Shown here: positions 24,101-38,887 of the stretch, in pieces
Layout: each line of letters starts with the position of its first letter
How positions within the stretch are numbered: the first letter of the stretch is position 1
Origin: Acanthaster planci
Lineage: Eukaryota; Echinodermata; Asteroidea; Valvatida; Acanthasteridae
NCBI RefSeq assembly: GCF_001949145.1
Contig: NW_019091388.1
Span: 1,419,733-1,483,732 of the forward strand
Direction of reading: 5' to 3'
DNA length: 64,000 bases
Position numbers and translations under genes: made by a program
The notes under the pieces: model-generated
What the model saw: only the letters and a program-made list of their open reading frames with translations
Databases searched by the model: none
Told to the model about the DNA's origin: nothing

Positions 24101-24878
24101 CCAAAGACTAATTCAAAACAGTTTCCCAGGAAAATAAAATGACACTTCCACGACTTCTTTAATCCACAAAATTAAACTCGTCAAAACTCCAGTAAAAACA
24201 CCACGTAAGTCTTGTCACTCTATGTACAAACCAAGACTTCCCTATGGGATGGTTACATCCTGAGGAAAATGTGTGCAAACAAATTGAGAACCAAGGAGCA
24301 GATCTACAGATTTTATGAAAACCAAGATGACACAAATGATAATTCCTAATTGAGGATGTTTCCTCTACTGACAAGACTAAATGCAAACACACTATGGATT
24401 AGGTATTCAGTCAAAGCACAGGAGCGGGTGACTCACGGTAAATTGCAAATAAATGGATTATAACCGCAAAAAATAACATAGAATTCTGGGACTTCTGTTG
24501 TAACCTGCCCACTCATCCCGGCCACTGCAAACCGGGCCCCTAAAAAATAACCCCCAGCGATGAAGCAAGTAAACCTGAGGCGGGTGCAGCATGGGCCATG
24601 ATGGCGTAAACAGATTCCATGCTTGGTGTGCTGGAGTGCGGCGTTCTTGTCACATGATAATGCAGGGCAGCCTTGGGACACAGCGACAGCTGATGGAATA
24701 TACATGTACGACGTGTATACAGGTGAAGCGTTGGGCTCCCCGCTTCCATCTTCTGGGCCTGAATGTGGCTTTGGTGAGCTACATGTACATGTAGTCCACA
24801 GAAATGAGCCAAATTTGGCCAGGGCATTCCTCACAAGGAATAAACTCCTATAAGATAAAAAGCTTATGTTGTACTTAC
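18132..24878. other. Intron upstream of the first PTB exon (to candidate exon)
   Basis: 6.7 kb without a recognised gene. It includes an 18-bp imperfect duplication at 19971-20006 (GGCARGCCAAGGTTTTT units) and homopolymer runs. Nothing else is supported. Confidence 0.6.
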
Positions 24879-24935
24879 ATGAATAGAAGGGGAAGTAATC
24901 GCGCCGGATGCGCACACTAAGCATTGTTGTGCAAT
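24879..24935 (-). CDS. Candidate 57-nt exon upstream of the PTB exon
   Basis: A 57-nt open stretch with an acceptor reading gctggcattag and a gtaagtac donor. It starts with two bases and ends with one, so it is phase 1 at both ends. It encodes CTTMLSVRIRRDYFPFYS between split codons. It splices in frame to the first PTB exon at 18131 (T|CT gives Ser) and accepts the 56768-56830 candidate (G|AT gives Asp). I recognise no domain, and it does not resemble the Munc18-binding or CASK-binding regions of vertebrate APBA1. It could be lineage-specific N-terminal sequence, part of another gene, or chance. The evidence is splice signals and phase only. Confidence 0.42.
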
Positions 24936-27900
24936 CTAATGCCAGCACTCACAAGGTACCAAAAAAAAATACAAAAACCGCAACGGCGTGCACTCACTGA
25001 ATGCAATTCACATGCGAAATTCTGCCGCTTCGGCTGGAATGTAATACCAAGATGAGGAACGGTGAAAAAGACGGGGAGGAGAAAAAAAAGGAAGCAATCT
25101 AAACTGTGCACAGGTTTTGTGAACCGTACGCACACAACCTGATGCCCCAAATGGCCTGTGGGCTGCGGGGGGGAGTGGACGTGATTTGCCTGCCGACACT
25201 AAGGCGAATAATACCTTCCTTGAGCCACCTTCGATTGCTTTTTCCCTAAACCCCAATTTTGGCAGGCCCAAGCCCCAATAAAAGAAAGATGTGGGCACAG
25301 ACATGGCAGAAACACAAAAGGTGATTTTTTGAAGGGGGGAAAATATAGTGGATTGAAGAAAAGAAGTCCCACGTTTATAAAGAGGAAGAGGAGGGCTGAT
25401 ATTTTGATTCCTACCCTGAAGCTGTCAAAAGCATTAGCTATAGGAGGTGAGCCAAACAGAAATAGTGCAGGGATTTCTTGTAGTGTCACCACTATGTTGG
25501 GATCAAGAAGCGATTTCAGATCGGGAGCAGAAAAACCTCCTTTTTTCCTTCTTTTAATAATGGGAATCTCTCCGGGTGGCGCCTAACTGGCCAAACTATT
25601 TGGGCTAGACATGATTTTTATGTGAGCTATTCATGAAAAAAGTCGGATGGCATTGAGGCAGCTGCTGGGAAAATGACATCCAAATTACAAAGACGCATAC
25701 GTATAGATATGACTGCCTCTGACAAACATTTCAAAAATTTAAAATCAGAACAAGTTAAAACCAAAAGTGAGACCTCCAACTTTACAAATACATTACATTC
25801 TGTATCATCCATAAATGAATATTTATGAGGCCATGAAACTGTAGAAGAAACTAAAACTGGAGCAGGGCAGAGAGAATGTCTTGCCAAAAATTAGAAGAAA
25901 GAGTGACCGATTGCTAGAGAAGTGGGGACGGTCGAGTTGCTATGACCAACGCCGAGAGCTGCAAACTCAAGCAGTGGGTCACCATGGCTACTGAGACGTC
26001 ATTGGCCGATCCTCTTCCATCTAGAGAGAGATGTACTGCGAGAGAAATCAAGTGGTCTGTCAGTCAGAGGCTACAAATGCCCTGGCTGGGCCAGGCTTCA
26101 GTTGAGGGTAAGAGATGTAACAGCATCACCGATTCCAACCATTGCTGGCAACTTACAGTACAACAGACTGCACCATTCAGAAACTGAGAAACTTCGGTCC
26201 CACAGAACTTAACGATGTATTTGCCTTCTTAACCATTGTGATCTCATCGTTTCGCTGAACCAGATCCTAGACAAGGACCCTCAGTTGTTTTTAGCATAGG
26301 TCACTTTTGGTTTTCGACTGAATGGACAAGAACATTTCAGGTGATCACCTGATTTAAGGAAACCTTGTCTCATCAAACGGGAAATTTGCAGTGCTCACAG
26401 CTGATAAATCAAGACCCAGATGACTTTATCCTTAAAATGGTCTTGACAGAAGCTTTCAAATCCTTCTGAAACAAGACTCAAACACCCTCTCATTGGCCAA
26501 CATTTGGTACTGTCCTATTCATGGAAAGATGCATACAGCAATGACAATCAATACAACTTTGAAGTAACACTTGAAGAGACCACAGTCTGCATCCATGCAC
26601 CTGCTATGCACACTATTAACACGTCCCTGTGACTGATCAAGTAGGGGGGGGGTATTCATCCTTAGGATGGCAGGTTAATATTCATATAAAATATTGCCAG
26701 CCAAACCAATTTAGCGGCAGGGGAAAAAATATAGGGCAAGAGCTTGTCAGAAACACTGAACATCACCCCACATTCAGGCTGGTGATAAGCTTCTTGGGAA
26801 GCAACTATGCCTGCTTATTGGCCAGTGAGTAGTTGCCATGACACTTGTATTATTTTTCCTGAGCAAGACATAAGACAACAATTCAAGTCACATTTTCAGG
26901 AGTGCTTGCATTTTTATCAAGGGTGAAAGAGGCACACGGTAAATGTAATGTAGAAACTGTACATTGTTGTCCAACATAAAAATTATCCCAATAAATACAT
27001 GTAGTTCTCCCTATTAACCTGTTCACTGAGAAGACAGCGACAGAAGTGACGTTTTCATATCGGATTGCTAAGGGGTGTGTGCATGGAAATTCAATGAGGA
27101 TAAATGGAAAAAATTCTCAATTTGCTGTGTGAAATCCTTTTGAATAAGATGTACCAGAAATATTCAAAATGTAGCACCATTGACATTTTTTTAAACAGTC
27201 CTTCTGGTATCATTGTAGAGCCCCCCAAACTCCAATCTGTGGTCATATATTCCATCCAACCTCTATTCTTCATCTCTCTATGCCCTCCCCTTCCTTGATT
27301 CTTCTCCCTGTCCCCTCCGTTGACTCCTCCCCCCGTCCCCCCACCACCGACCCCTGAACCTCTTCCTTCATTTGGCCAACATACAGATTAGAAGATTAGC
27401 ATGTTCTAAAAAACACTTTTGCCGAAGCTGGACTAGCTGGCAGGTGCTAGTGTGCATTCACAGGGGCCAGGCTCCGCTGTACTTTCTGCAAAAACAAGCC
27501 CTTTGATCGGACCTGGAGCGGGAGTAATTTGACTGCTTTGGCCAGCAGTTGAACGACACAAATTGACAGAATCTTGGTGCACAAAATCCCCCATTCCCCC
27601 CAAAAGCACACAGTGATGTTTATCAACCCTAAAGGTAAAAACTGTGAACACTTGCATGGGTGTGGATAGAAAAAGAGACAAGTGCCACCAAAAATGACAA
27701 TATCAGTAACACTCCAATTATTGAGCAAGATGAATACAGTCTTGAGGAATCTGCACATTTGATTACACCAGATGGTCAAATGATGCAATAAACTCAGCAT
27801 CTATTTGAAATAAATGTATTGGATTTGTCAACCTTCATCCCATTAAATGACAGCACAATCTATGCCACAATTTGTTTTGTACATGTAGGTGGCAGATTTA

Positions 27901-30900
27901 CACTGTCTAACCTCCGTAAAATGTTTTATGAACTTGCTGTTCAACTTAAACACGCAACAAAATGTGGAGCAAGTGGAGCTATGCGGCGTGGAAAGTGTCG
28001 TAAAATCGGACTTTTGGTTGCTAGAAAATGCGCGTGTTGATCTATACAGATGATCTCGTGAAAGCAGAACTTTCCCATCCAAATTGCAACAGCGAGGCAC
28101 AGCGAGAAAATGCAGGGGGAGAATGTTGATACTCTGCAGCAAGTCTACAGGGTGACAACAGTCAAGCTAAACACACCAAGAAGGGATATTTTAGGGGGGG
28201 GTAATAACGGGCCAGATAATGGAGAAACCTGATCCCAATGCAGGCAATAAACATCCTGTCATCTTGGTACATCAGTAGGATTGTTCCACGGCAGAAATAT
28301 GAAAATGAAGATTGGTGGGATGGCAGGGGGAATTGGGATGAATCCAGAAATACTTGTGAGACTGCTCTGTGTGATGAGAAATGCGAGTTTCCAATTGGCG
28401 ATGACGTTGGGGGAAACAGCCTGTTAGAAAGGACGGACAATCCGCAAACAGCCGTATAATTTACATGTCACAATTGGTGCAGCTGTTACAACAACACGTA
28501 TGCACTTGACAGCAAGTCCTTCCGAGTTGTTTCATGAGGTTATTTGGAAATTATGACTTCCAAGAAATAATTTCACTCTGAGTGCATCTCTGAAGACAGC
28601 AAGAACTGTCAACAATGTTCTTTCACTCTTGTTTTTTCAAGATAGGACTTTGTTGTATAAGTTTCTAACCCTGTCATGATCCAATGGGCATCTTACTTTT
28701 GCTAATGATTCGCCTTTATAACGTTCACATCAGGTACTTTGAAGATCAAATGAATATAATGCCTGAAATGGCTGCCATGAAAAAAATTAATTTTCTGAAT
28801 GTTTTCTACATGAAATATCAGGTCTTTAAATCTGTAATTTTTATGGTGCACATGCATTATGGGAAGATACCATTCTATTCCTATGTGGTCTGTGCACAGA
28901 TGTGCAAAGAGTTGAAATTTTCACCCCAAATTTAAACAATCGCCCTTCACATTGTCAGGATTGTGGGAACCATTCTAGAGTATTTTCCTTCTCTTTGTTC
29001 AAAACACGGAACTGTCAAAACCAAGGTTAGACACATATCTCCTCAGACACATTCTGACGTAATTAGATTTTGGTACAACAGAATACACAGGCATGATGCA
29101 GAACAAAAGACATCAGCGCTTTGCACAACATGAATGCACGGAAATGTGCCCCAGAACACAGCGAAACTGAAAACCTAGGCATCGGGGACACATCAAGGTT
29201 GGAGCAGATGAAATCTGAGCCTTGACTTCCATACCCGAAGGTCTGGGCTTGCTCGTGCGATTTGCTGTTCCAGCGTCACGTACTCGATATTAAAAACATT
29301 CTCCCACCACCAAAGTCATCATAATTTAATAATATGGACTCACACAATGTACATGTATATGGGGAGTGCCTTTCTACCTATGGTAACTAGGTCAATATGT
29401 ACTGTATGTTCAGGACATTGGATGTTCAAGGGGAAATAAAAAAAACCCGGATTTTTTCCCAATTCCAAGTCAAAATTGTAGGCCAAGGTGAAGACAACTA
29501 AGTTTTTTTTTGCTTTTCGGACTCTGATTTTTGTCCTCTTTTTTCATTCTGGGTGATATAATCGAAGATGCAATCTCAGGGAGATTTTTTGGGGGACACT
29601 GGATGCACCTTTGCTCCATTATGGAAGCCAGCTGTAAACTTTCTTGGCCTCACGTTGCAGTCAGTATCTTTTTTCTAATTTGGTTGAGTGTGAGCAGGGA
29701 AACTGCACTCAAGGACTGACACACATGTAGAGTACTGCACTCCAATAGACGCTTCCTTCAATGATGAAGGCACATGTACATGTAAGTGAATATAACTTAG
29801 AATGTGAGTTTAACGACATCAAGCACCGATGTCAACTCTGAAAAAATGGTGGAAAAGGAACCTTGGTACACGACCCAATAAGCACACACACCTTTTCAAA
29901 TGTAACATGCAGATCTGCCACACAAATTCTCCGAACTTATAATTTTAAAAATTAAAAACAAAAATTACTGAGATTCAAAGGCAAACGTTGTCTAAAGAAA
30001 TGCACATGGCCCATCGGTTTCAGCTTCTCCGTTAATAATTGACGGAAAATTGGCCTGTGAATGATTGATAACGTCGCGCCGGGAGACAAAAACAAAGTTT
30101 TGGGAGGAATAAATTGCCATTTACATGGGCTGGATATTCCGCCGCCTAGGCCGGTAACATTATGCCTCATCTCCACTCTAGTCACGTCCTTAAACATTAT
30201 CTCCTCCGTCTACAGAAGGTCAAGTGGTGGCCAATGGATTGACTGGTGACTATTTAAATACAAAAAAAAACTAAAAGAAGAAAAAATAGAGAAAAGAAAT
30301 GACAAAAAAAACCCCCCAAAACATACTGGCGCTGGATGGCAAGAATATGCATATGCAGTCTTGTGCGCACCAAAGGAGGGTGTTTGAATACACGCCGTGT
30401 CCCCGCATGTCCCAGGCATTCAAATGTACATAAATTAAAACCTGTGTTATTTCATGCCTACATGTGTTTGCATGGAATAGGGCAAGAACGGTATGTGTAA
30501 GCATGTGAGTGTAAAAATGTAACACTAACGATGCGTGGGCCAACAGATGCCCGAGGTGTGTATGTTCTGCATATTCACAGAGCGGAAAATTGAGACTGGG
30601 TCAGCTAGAAAAAACACTGTGCAAGCTTCTTACTGCATGTTCTTTGGCCATTAAACAAAAATGTATATAAAAATCTCACCCCAAGTTGGCAGGAATGCCA
30701 ACAAGTTTATACACTGGTGTAATCAGATGTACAGGTCCACACTGTACATGTACATGTAGCATTTGCCTGGATTTAACAAGTCCTGTAATGGATGCAGTTC
30801 TAGTTGGGCTGTTGGGGCGTTTGTATTTTTGTTGATTTTAAGCAAGGCTCCAGTATGCAGCCTCCATTTCTCCAGTCCTCCAAAAGACTATGAACATGCG

Positions 30901-33900
30901 AACTGGCACATTACGTCCAGTCAGTTCAACTCTACACATACACGTATTTTGGCTAAAACTGAAGTGCAAGCCTTGTTTAAATTATTAGATCAAACTACCT
31001 TCCTTGTATTGATAGGTTTCATAGTTCTTTCAAATTTTACGAATTACAAAAAATTTGAATGGTCTTGTACTGGATGCATTAGCGTATGAGGCAAAGCAAA
31101 AGCAGTGTTAACTGAAGGAAATGTTCAGTTTTTTTACCAACAACAAAGAAATTAATTACATAAAGATAAATTCATTTTCCTCGGTTCCTGGCCATTACAA
31201 AAATGGGTTAGATTTGAATGTTTACATCCTGGGCTAAATTGCACCATACATGGAAAGCAGTCTGTCTATTTAAAAAAATTATTCCTTCAACTTGACACTA
31301 TATCAAATGCTGAGCGTCAAGAATGCGGAAGAAAAAGCCAAACTAACTGACAGGAAGTGACAAATGTGCATGTGTCTGACTTACAGCCTCCTGGTCGTTT
31401 CCTGCAGCGATAACGCAGCAAAAAATTATCCTCCGTCCTGAGAGCCTTGGATGCAACGACTGCCATGCTGTGCGACACTTGACTTCCCCACACACGGCAC
31501 CCCTTGCCCGGACTGGCCAGGCTTGTGGTGGTTGGGGGGAGGGAGGCCAAGTGTCTGGGATTCAACCACCAGATTCAGTACTTCGTTCAACCGACACAAA
31601 TCCCCTCAGGTTGGTTCACAATGGTGATTGACAATCCATTAAGCATTCCACAGTGCCATGAATGCATGCACAGTGTGCAAGTTGCGTGCTCGCAGTGGGC
31701 CGGTGCTTATTCCTAAGTGGTGTGGCCAATCCCACTCGCGTTTTCAATTTGTGACAAAAAATATGAAAGAAGGGGAATGGAGTGTTTCAGCAAGCCAACA
31801 ACATGATGACAACCACAATAAAACGAATGCTGTAGCACAACAGGAAGGGCAAATGCAGAATCATCCATTGGGACCGGTCTCTGGAGATAAAGTCCCTGGC
31901 CGTGAAATCCCCTAGAGCTCGTTGATTCACACTGATTAAGGGCCCAGCTGACTGCACGCATGCACGTGTCTCCTATAGCCAGCTATATCTTTGGTAACAG
32001 CTACATGTACAGCCGTTTATGCGTACATATGTTGCATGGCTGGCCAAGTTTACTCTGTACACATCATATCATTTGAACCAGGTCTTCCTGTTTCAGTAAT
32101 GGGGACCTCTGCTTACCACACAATGTGCATTTGTGTGATAACAACTAGCTACCTGAGTGGAGACCTGACCCCTGTAATGAAAGATCAAGGGCAGACAATG
32201 AGCACCAACTATCTCCAAGCTCCAAGCCAGTACACATGCCAGTATATCTTCTCATGTGGGCACAGTCATCAAGCTGTCACAACAGTTGCACATGTTGATC
32301 TTTACTTTTTAAGGGCTTGCCAGGATCGGCAGCATTATCTTGACTGGAGGCATGTAGTGAAGTGCAAAGCTTGGCAGCTTTGGGTCAGTAATCCTGCAAT
32401 GATACAGACTCATTTGTAAACACCTTGTCACATTAAGAGGGCCATGCACCCTGCACTGTTTACAGTACAGCTGCCAAGCTCTTGGCATCGATTGGTGAAT
32501 AAACAGTGACAGTGTCTTTTCAAGAACCCCTCAGTGTACAAGATGAAGGCAGACTTATGCAGCACAGCTTCAATTTATCAACTGTTTTTCAACGGCTTCC
32601 ATTTTCGATTTTCAGTTGTAATCGTTGTGTAGCCAGTGCAACCTTCCTCCCCAAAAAGTGATGATTGTTCATCACTGAACTCAAGTTGGTTGATTCGTGG
32701 TCCAGCAGAGGTTGAGCATTAGCAACACAAGTTTCTCATCCAAGAGGCGACAGCAACTGAACTGTGAACCTTGCTGTTGGCAGGCAAGAGAGGAATCTTA
32801 TTCCAACTGCATTCTCCTCAGGTATAGACATGCGTAATTTCCGCAAAGGTCACTGCCAACCGTCCAAGAAATTCTGGTAATGTTTGACAAGTATAAAGGA
32901 ATATCAGTTAGTTTTCTTGCCCACTCTGATCCAGTAGTCAGTGTAACTGAATTCCGGTCTTACTTCTTGTCTTGGAACACTGCTCACAATGAATCTGAAC
33001 ATCAGTATTTTTCTACTACTAAAACAATGAGCTGGAATAGTTTATCAGTACGGCTAAGGCTGGATGTGATTGTATGGAGTCCTTCATCCCACGCACAAGT
33101 CCAGCCTCAAATAGTTTGCCACTGAGGAGGTTTCTCAACAGCCACAGTGAGCATCACACTGCTTTGTGAATAACAAGTTTTGATGTTCATCCTGGTTGTT
33201 TTTATGAAGCAAAACTCTAGCAATAACATTCCAATGCGACAGCACCTAAGAGTACTACACAATCTCCTGACGAATCATGGAACGTTAGAATAACTGGCCA
33301 ACTTTCATGCAAGTACATTTATCTCCAAGGAGCTGGCTTTAGTTTGACTGAAGACAATTTCCTCACATCAATGTCTCTGGCTTCCATTACGGCCCGAATC
33401 CAGCAACTGAGGAGTTGTTTAGAACAAATGATCCCGACCTAAGAAGTCTTGAGCCCAAGTGATATTGCAACCTGAGTTTTGTATGAATCTGAGCCCACAG
33501 CTAGTTTGGAATCAATTAACGGGGACTGCTGCTATCTAGCTCCTATTTCCTTCTCTCTGAGTATAAGATGCGCCAGTTTCCGCGCTGACATTTAAAGAAG
33601 AAAAAAAAAGAGATGAAGTCTCTGCGGGTTCCTGGGCAGTATCACAGCTGCCTGACAGAATTTGTATACACTCCCAACAACGGTGAAGCAGTTGTGATCA
33701 AACAAAGTCCAGGCCTTCAACGTCGAATGAGCAAACAACTTCCAGCTGCTCTGGAATACGCTCACCCAGCTCAATGACACTAACGGTCAAGTTATGATGC
33801 CTTTGTGTGGTACAAAGACCATTTAGCGTGCAGCCACTTTCATAGCAGACGCATGCACAACACTGGATAGAATCCTAAATTAAGATCACTTTCTTCCCTG

Positions 33901-36082
33901 CACGGGTTCTATGGTTGCTTTAACATCCTAATGATGGAATCAGAGAATTGAGAAATTGAAGCATCTACCAACATGTTGCATCGTCAATCTTCTGCTCACA
34001 ATGAAAACCTGGCTTTAGCCATCTTTGTTTTTTTATATACACAACGTGCAACTTCTACAGTGCTCTGAGCAGATACTGATGTGTTGAACTAATGAAAGAA
34101 ATCAATCATGCTGCATATTGGGCCGATCAGGGCCTGCTGGCTGCCAGTGTGATATTGGCAACTACTTCTCTTTGTTGTTTCAAGCTCTCAACGGCCGACA
34201 ATCCAGGAGTGGGGCTTGCAGCAGGGCACTCTCAAAAAGCCAATTAAAATTAACTTCAATGGAGAATGTTTTCACTCATACAGGTGCTGCAGAAACACTT
34301 GTTTTTTTCTCTTTTCGAACACAGACCATGCAGCAGGTAGTTGCGGTTAAATTAATATCTCCTGCTGAGGCCACAAGGTAGAAACTATTTTCCTCGAAGC
34401 AAATTTCCCCTATTAAAGCACACAGTTTACAGCATCAGTGCCGGGCTGGAGAGGAAAAAAACGTCCCATCCTGTTGTGGACTTCTTGTATCAGTGTGCCA
34501 TCAGTTCATCTGCGCGTGGGTGATCAGCCCGGACAGCCCGACATAACTTTAATAATGAGGAAGAGACCAAGTCCTGCGTGCCACGGTATGTTGGTTCAGC
34601 CCGGCAACGTGGGGCCCCGGCCCCCCCTGCTGGCCCTGCATGGCACATGCCCGCATGCCGTGCACGGGAGACAAGACGATAGATCTCGCACCTTCTTCAC
34701 AGGGTATCACAAGGGAAATTAACACTCGGCCGCACACTGTGTGATTATGCCTATGGGATGAATCAGCAGGAAGAGAGATAAAGACTCCTATTGCTGCCCA
34801 AAAAAAAGAAAAGAAAAGGCGGGAAGAAAAAAAATTATGCAATGATATGGCAAGAATCATGCATCGAACCACTGCAGATGCAGAAAGCTCTAACTGTGGA
34901 GCAGATTGCTCGTGGTATGGGGGGACGGGTTCGGAGATTGCAAAACCTCTCAGAGAAGTTTGTGATATGACCTGGAAACAATCAATAGGGCATTCGCTGG
35001 AGCGGAGGTATAACATGGCAGCGAGGAGAGTCTTCTCCTTTAGGGAGGAGGGTTCTGGGGCATGACGAGACATAAATTACCGGGGAGAGAGAACGCTAGG
35101 GAGGTGTGGTGACAGACAAATTAGGACAATGAAATGAGGGTGATGAGGAGGATTACAAGGGTGAGAACACAGCTTCCTGTGCTGACAAACACGGGTTGTT
35201 GGGGGTTGATTCCTACTGCATCTGGAGAAGAAGTACCGGGCTCAATTACAATGAGCTATTTGGAAATGGGATTTGCATGAAGCTTTGACTGGTAACCTCT
35301 TTTTGTTATCACTCTGTGCTAAATGAATGTTTGCACTTTGTTCTGGTATGAAATTGGCTTCTGGTGTGTGTGAGTCCTACTCTCACGACACCGCATATTA
35401 TCTAACAGCTATTCTTAGTCATTATGAAGTAACCGAGATTTAAATTTAAACTCACGCTCCTCCTGCCCAAACTGAAGGAGAAACATTTTCTACCTTTACC
35501 ATCATTTTTTTCTGACCCCCTTATTTTTGGCATTCTTGTAACAACATGAGACTAATATCACAATAACACTGTGGCTTCAGGTGGTCTTCATTGATTGTAA
35601 ATTAATGCACTGTGGATAATCCGTCAGAAGCAGTACCATGCATATTTAATACACCTCTCTAGGTGAGAACCACTTAAGACAGTCCAAAGAATTAGCCCAA
35701 CGTTCTCAAAATTGGACCTTGTTGTCCTCCGGATGCTTCCGCCGCCACAGTGCGCAGGCTGTGTTTTGACAATTCATCCCATCAATACGCGCCGCCCAGG
35801 GTCCATGTGGACGCGGTAGGAGAAAATGAAATTTGGATTATTGTGCCAGGTGGCGCACCTGCTACAGGCCAAGGGAGGGTTGCACATCGGCTCCGATCAG
35901 CGACGTGTGACTGATTGGTAGGGATGCTTCCATAATGATACAGAACAGGTCAGAATATCTGAAAATCATCAAAGGAGTTCTGGGGGAGGGGGGCCAGGTA
36001 GAAACCTTGTCAATATGGGAAGTGGTGGTGGAAGAAACACCCTTGCCCCCCCTGCTAAGGCTACAACTTGTTGGCAGCAAAA

Positions 36083-36430
36083 TGATGTACATGTATTCAT
36101 CTGTAAAGCACAGCTCCATACAGCACATTTTCAAATGCGCCATGCAACAAAGACATTAAATTCAACATGGTCAAGCGGAAGGCATGAGACGGGGGGGTGG
36201 GGATATCTCAGGCAGTACCACCCACATCTGCCCAAGGAGCAACAGCCACAAAGCATAAAGGTTGATTTTGCTTGGGGAGGAAAACTAAGGAACTGGGAGA
36301 AAAAAAAACAATCTTGTGGCAGAGGAGAGAATCAATCAACAACTCTATTCACATATGGCCCGGGCCAGGAATTGAACCCAGGACCACAGTGATGAGAGGA
36401 GAGCCTTTTAGGCACTAGCCACCCCGTACC
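36083..36430 (-). mobile_element. tRNA-derived SINE, copy 1
   Basis: On the minus strand the head reads GGGGTGGCTAGTGCC (A-box-like TGGCTAGTGCC), and about 40 bases on lies GGGTTCAATTCC at 36368-36379, a B box of RNA polymerase III internal promoters. The body then continues to a tail with CTGTATGGAGCTGTGCTTTACA. The copy at 47273-47630 shares the order of the B box, CTGCC.GAG.., GACCATGTT.AA and the terminal stretch. It has no coding capacity and would be mobilised by a LINE reverse transcriptase. Edges are approximate. Confidence 0.72.
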
Positions 36431-38887
36431 AAGCAAACAAAAGAGGAACACTGTCCATTAAGTTTCTGCTCCGTTTTGCCTCAAGAGGAAACTGATACAT
36501 TCAACAAACCCTTCCTCTGAGGCTATGCTTACAGTTCCTGTACACTGCAACTTCAACTCACAGTGGATGACACAAAAACAAAATTCATTCATCAATGCTA
36601 TAAATGTGAACTAGCCATGTTGGCTAGAAAAGAGTCAGTCAATGTAGTCTGGTCCTCCGACAGCTCCACCGAAGATTGAATGTAATAACATCCAATTAAG
36701 TGTGGTGACAGATGTGCCATCATCGTGACTGCCATTATCCACACCTGACTGGCACATCATGCAATACTCAGAATTAAGGTCATGTCATAAAACTACGCTA
36801 CACACAAAGGCTACAGTGCAGCCCCATCACTGAACACCAAGAATGGCCCCTAGTAATGGCAAAGCACTGTGTACCAGTATATTCACACAATCTGTTCAGG
36901 GGCCAGTTAATTTTATGACTGGTGAAATGTTGATTACCCGTCATAATTTATTTATCCCACTGCACAGTGTGGTCACAGGATAAAAATTGGAACGCTCCAT
37001 TCCACAGGTAAATGAATTGATCAACTTTTGCTCAGTCACAATATTGGCGCTGCTCTGATGCCTGACAAGAGGCAAAACGTGCAAGAGAAACACCAGGTCT
37101 TCTTCTGAAATAGCAAGTAATGCTGAGGCTGCCAATACACAGGAACAAATCAAATATGCTTGTCAAAATACGAGGAATCTGTAAGATACAAGAGGAATGC
37201 AATTTTATGCCAGACTGAGAAAGGAAAATGAGAAACACACACAAATGAAAGGATACAAACAATAAATGTTTCACAATTCCTGGAAAGAATCCATTCCCTC
37301 AGTGACAGATTGAATGCTCCGATCCAGTCATTTCTGCTCATGGTGTAAAACATTCCAGCATTCCAACTGTCATCTCATCCCACAGCACTAATAAACATGC
37401 ATTGCTTGTACACCAGTCTCTCCAATGCTTCCTTCATTAATAACAGCTCTCCCTAGTGAACAATAATTTCATGTGCCAGACACAAGAACATGTACATGCT
37501 GCAGGCCAAAATTCTAACTGTAGGCTCAAAAGCTGTACAGCCCACCCATGAAATCCAAACATTCCATGAATAGCTTGAACATTGAAAAACAAAATTAAAG
37601 TATAGACTAATTTTTACAATCACAAAACCGAGGCATTACAGTCCCCAACAGTCCTCCAATACTGTCTGATTCTTAAAAGCTTAACTGGGGACTGAATTTG
37701 ATAGCAAACTTAAAGCATGATGGATGAGCTCCATCTATACATTTGTGGCTGGCACATAAATACAATACTCATATCAAGGTCTGGCACTAGGAACAGACAG
37801 TGACGATGTGCAGCAATGGAAAGATACTGTGTTTTCATTAATACTTAGGCTTCAAATCTGCCCCCACAAATCCTGCCTTTCCACTGCTGGAAGGGATTAG
37901 GATCACTGCTTTCGGTTTTGATGCCGAAGGCTAAATAGCTTTGTCTATGGCTAGAACATAAAATGCACTTGGCCACTGACAGTGAACCAAGACTTTATTT
38001 CACAGAGATAGTTAGCTCATGTTCTAGCTTCGTAAAAATAGGCTAGAGAACCAGTCAAAGCTACTAAGCAAAGCACAATGTTTACTTGGTCACCTATATT
38101 GGCTGAGCAATAATTGTGTTGGCCTTGGCTTTGGCTCCAGGCCTGTAAGCTGGGGAGGGAGACCAGTAATGCCCGGGTAGCGATGCTTACTTGGCAAGCT
38201 CTCAAAATCTGACTCCCATCTGGGAAGGCTGGAAAGGGATTCAACAAAAATGTCAGTATCTACCCACACCGTTCAACAAGGGGAGACAAACAAATCTTGA
38301 CTTACACCTACATAGGAAACGAGAACTTCTCTGAGGAGTCATTATCAAGAAGGTCAGGGCTTCATCGTTGACCTTTCCCGGATCACCTGAATGGCACCTG
38401 TTCCGTGGTGTAATCACAGAATTGTCCACTGAAGAGGTATGAAAAGGGCTCTTCAGTGTCCACTGAAACAAGGATGCCAGCTTCACAAACAGATCAGGGG
38501 ACAAGTGAGGCTCAGGTGGACTGGACAGCATCCAATAATTGGAGGGATGGGATGGGGAGAATATCTCTCAGTCAGGGAAATGAACTCACCCCTCCCTAAG
38601 AAAATGGACAGTATGTTGAAATGAGATGAGGTAATCATGGTGCGAGGCAGACAGGCAAATTTAAATGTACCGGTACATGTATGATAGGTGTGTCAATACA
38701 CATTCAACTACAAAGTGGTATTGTATTTTTTTTTTTCAATATCTAATTTTGTTTTTCAAATTATTTTCCACTTGTTGGAGTAGAAATTTCAGCACTCAAC
38801 TACCAAGTTGGGGGGCTGGTGGCCAGCCTGTAAACACGTAGTGCTTTCACAATTACACATGCAATAAATGTTCATGTGTATAAACAT

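Noticed and set aside
24433-24948. 171-codon minus-strand open frame
   Set aside because: No domain, low-complexity-like composition and no similarity. Only the short part at 24879-24935 has splice signals.
38191-38228. Minus-strand 38-nt stretch with good acceptor (ccctttccag) and donor (gtaagc)
   Set aside because: Its length is not a multiple of three and it fits no phase in the candidate chain.
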